Assembly (NCBI RefSeq): GCF_014805625.2
Contig: NW_023998436.1
Span: 1,202,900-1,266,899, forward strand
Reading direction: 5' to 3'
DNA from: Glossina fuscipes
Taxonomy: Eukaryota; Arthropoda; Insecta; Diptera; Glossinidae
DNA: 64,000 nucleotides
Shown: in pieces, positions 63,833 through 64,000 of the stretch
Numbering within the stretch: position 1 is the first letter of the stretch
Layout: each line of letters starts with the position of its first letter
Notes under the pieces: model-generated
Told to the model about the DNA's origin: nothing
The model's database searches: none
Seen by the model: the letters and a program-made list of their open reading frames with translations, nothing else
Made by a program: the position numbers and the translations under genes

Positions 63833-64000
63833 AAGTCCGTCCGCCTTAGACATTTGTCCACAGCAGGCAACCCGCCAGTCCGGTCAGTCCGTGCACGTCC
63901 GTCGGGGGTTCAATAGAAGATGAGCAGCCCCCCTCCAGCATCAAATGTATGCGTGAAAAACTAAAATCACAAAATCATTGTAAAAGTAAATCTCAAACCA
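63833..64000. other. GC-rich terminal segment, unclassified
   Basis: A compositionally distinct stretch with GTCC-type repeats (agtccgtccgcc, cagtccggtcagtccgtgc). It runs to the window edge, so I cannot tell whether it is part of a gene, a repeat or a transposon end. Confidence 0.35.

Overview
The window is nuclear DNA of an insect, most likely a higher (schizophoran) fly; a calyptrate such as tsetse would fit, but that is inference. The evidence is AT-rich sequence, split genes with short GT..AG introns (often 58-90 nt), fly-type protein sequences, two U1 snRNA genes, and dense repeats carrying GTCY (GTCC/GTCT) microsatellites that resemble the DINE-1/Helentron elements of Diptera. Nothing bacterial is present: no operons, no CRISPR, no ribosome binding sites.

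Layout. Positions 1-29000 are gene-poor and repeat-rich. They hold a possible 3' gene end (429-890), a possible spliced gene on the minus strand (11587-12180), two same-strand U1 snRNA genes (18430-18593 and 22277-22440), many DINE-1-like elements, and several copies of a tRNA-derived SINE. One SAM-domain gene lies at 29033-30130. Positions 31400-35890 contain tandem duplications and an unclassified, relatively GC-rich, transposon-like tract.

Positions 35890-59790 are gene-rich: Tom22 (minus), an 11-exon MICU3 (plus), a 9-exon Ire1 (minus), an unidentified three-exon gene end (plus, 52780-53462), an intronless serine carboxypeptidase of CPVL type (plus), a mitochondrial MRM2/FtsJ-type rRNA methyltransferase (minus) and TMEM256 (plus). 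Tom22/MICU3 and MRM2/TMEM256 are divergent pairs. MICU3/Ire1 and CPVL/MRM2 are convergent pairs. Positions 59790-64000 are non-coding, with one DINE-like copy and a strong hairpin near the right end.

Functional themes: three genes act in or on mitochondria (Tom22 in protein import, MICU3 in calcium uptake control, MRM2 in rRNA modification). Ire1 is the ER unfolded-protein sensor, and CPVL is a secretory or lysosomal peptidase. The genes are not obviously one pathway. For the multi-exon genes I joined exons by hand at GT/AG sites and checked reading phase across every junction; Ire1, MICU3, MRM2 and TMEM256 all close in frame. A 10-N assembly gap with duplicated flanks lies in the last MICU3 intron.

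The most unusual material is in the repeats: (i) two related element families that end in the same 3' motif but differ internally; (ii) a tRNA-derived SINE with visible target-site duplications, one copy nested in a DINE-like element; (iii) a foldback element built from two opposed DINE 3' ends; (iv) a MICU3 splice acceptor whose pyrimidine tract appears to come from a DINE-like 3' end.
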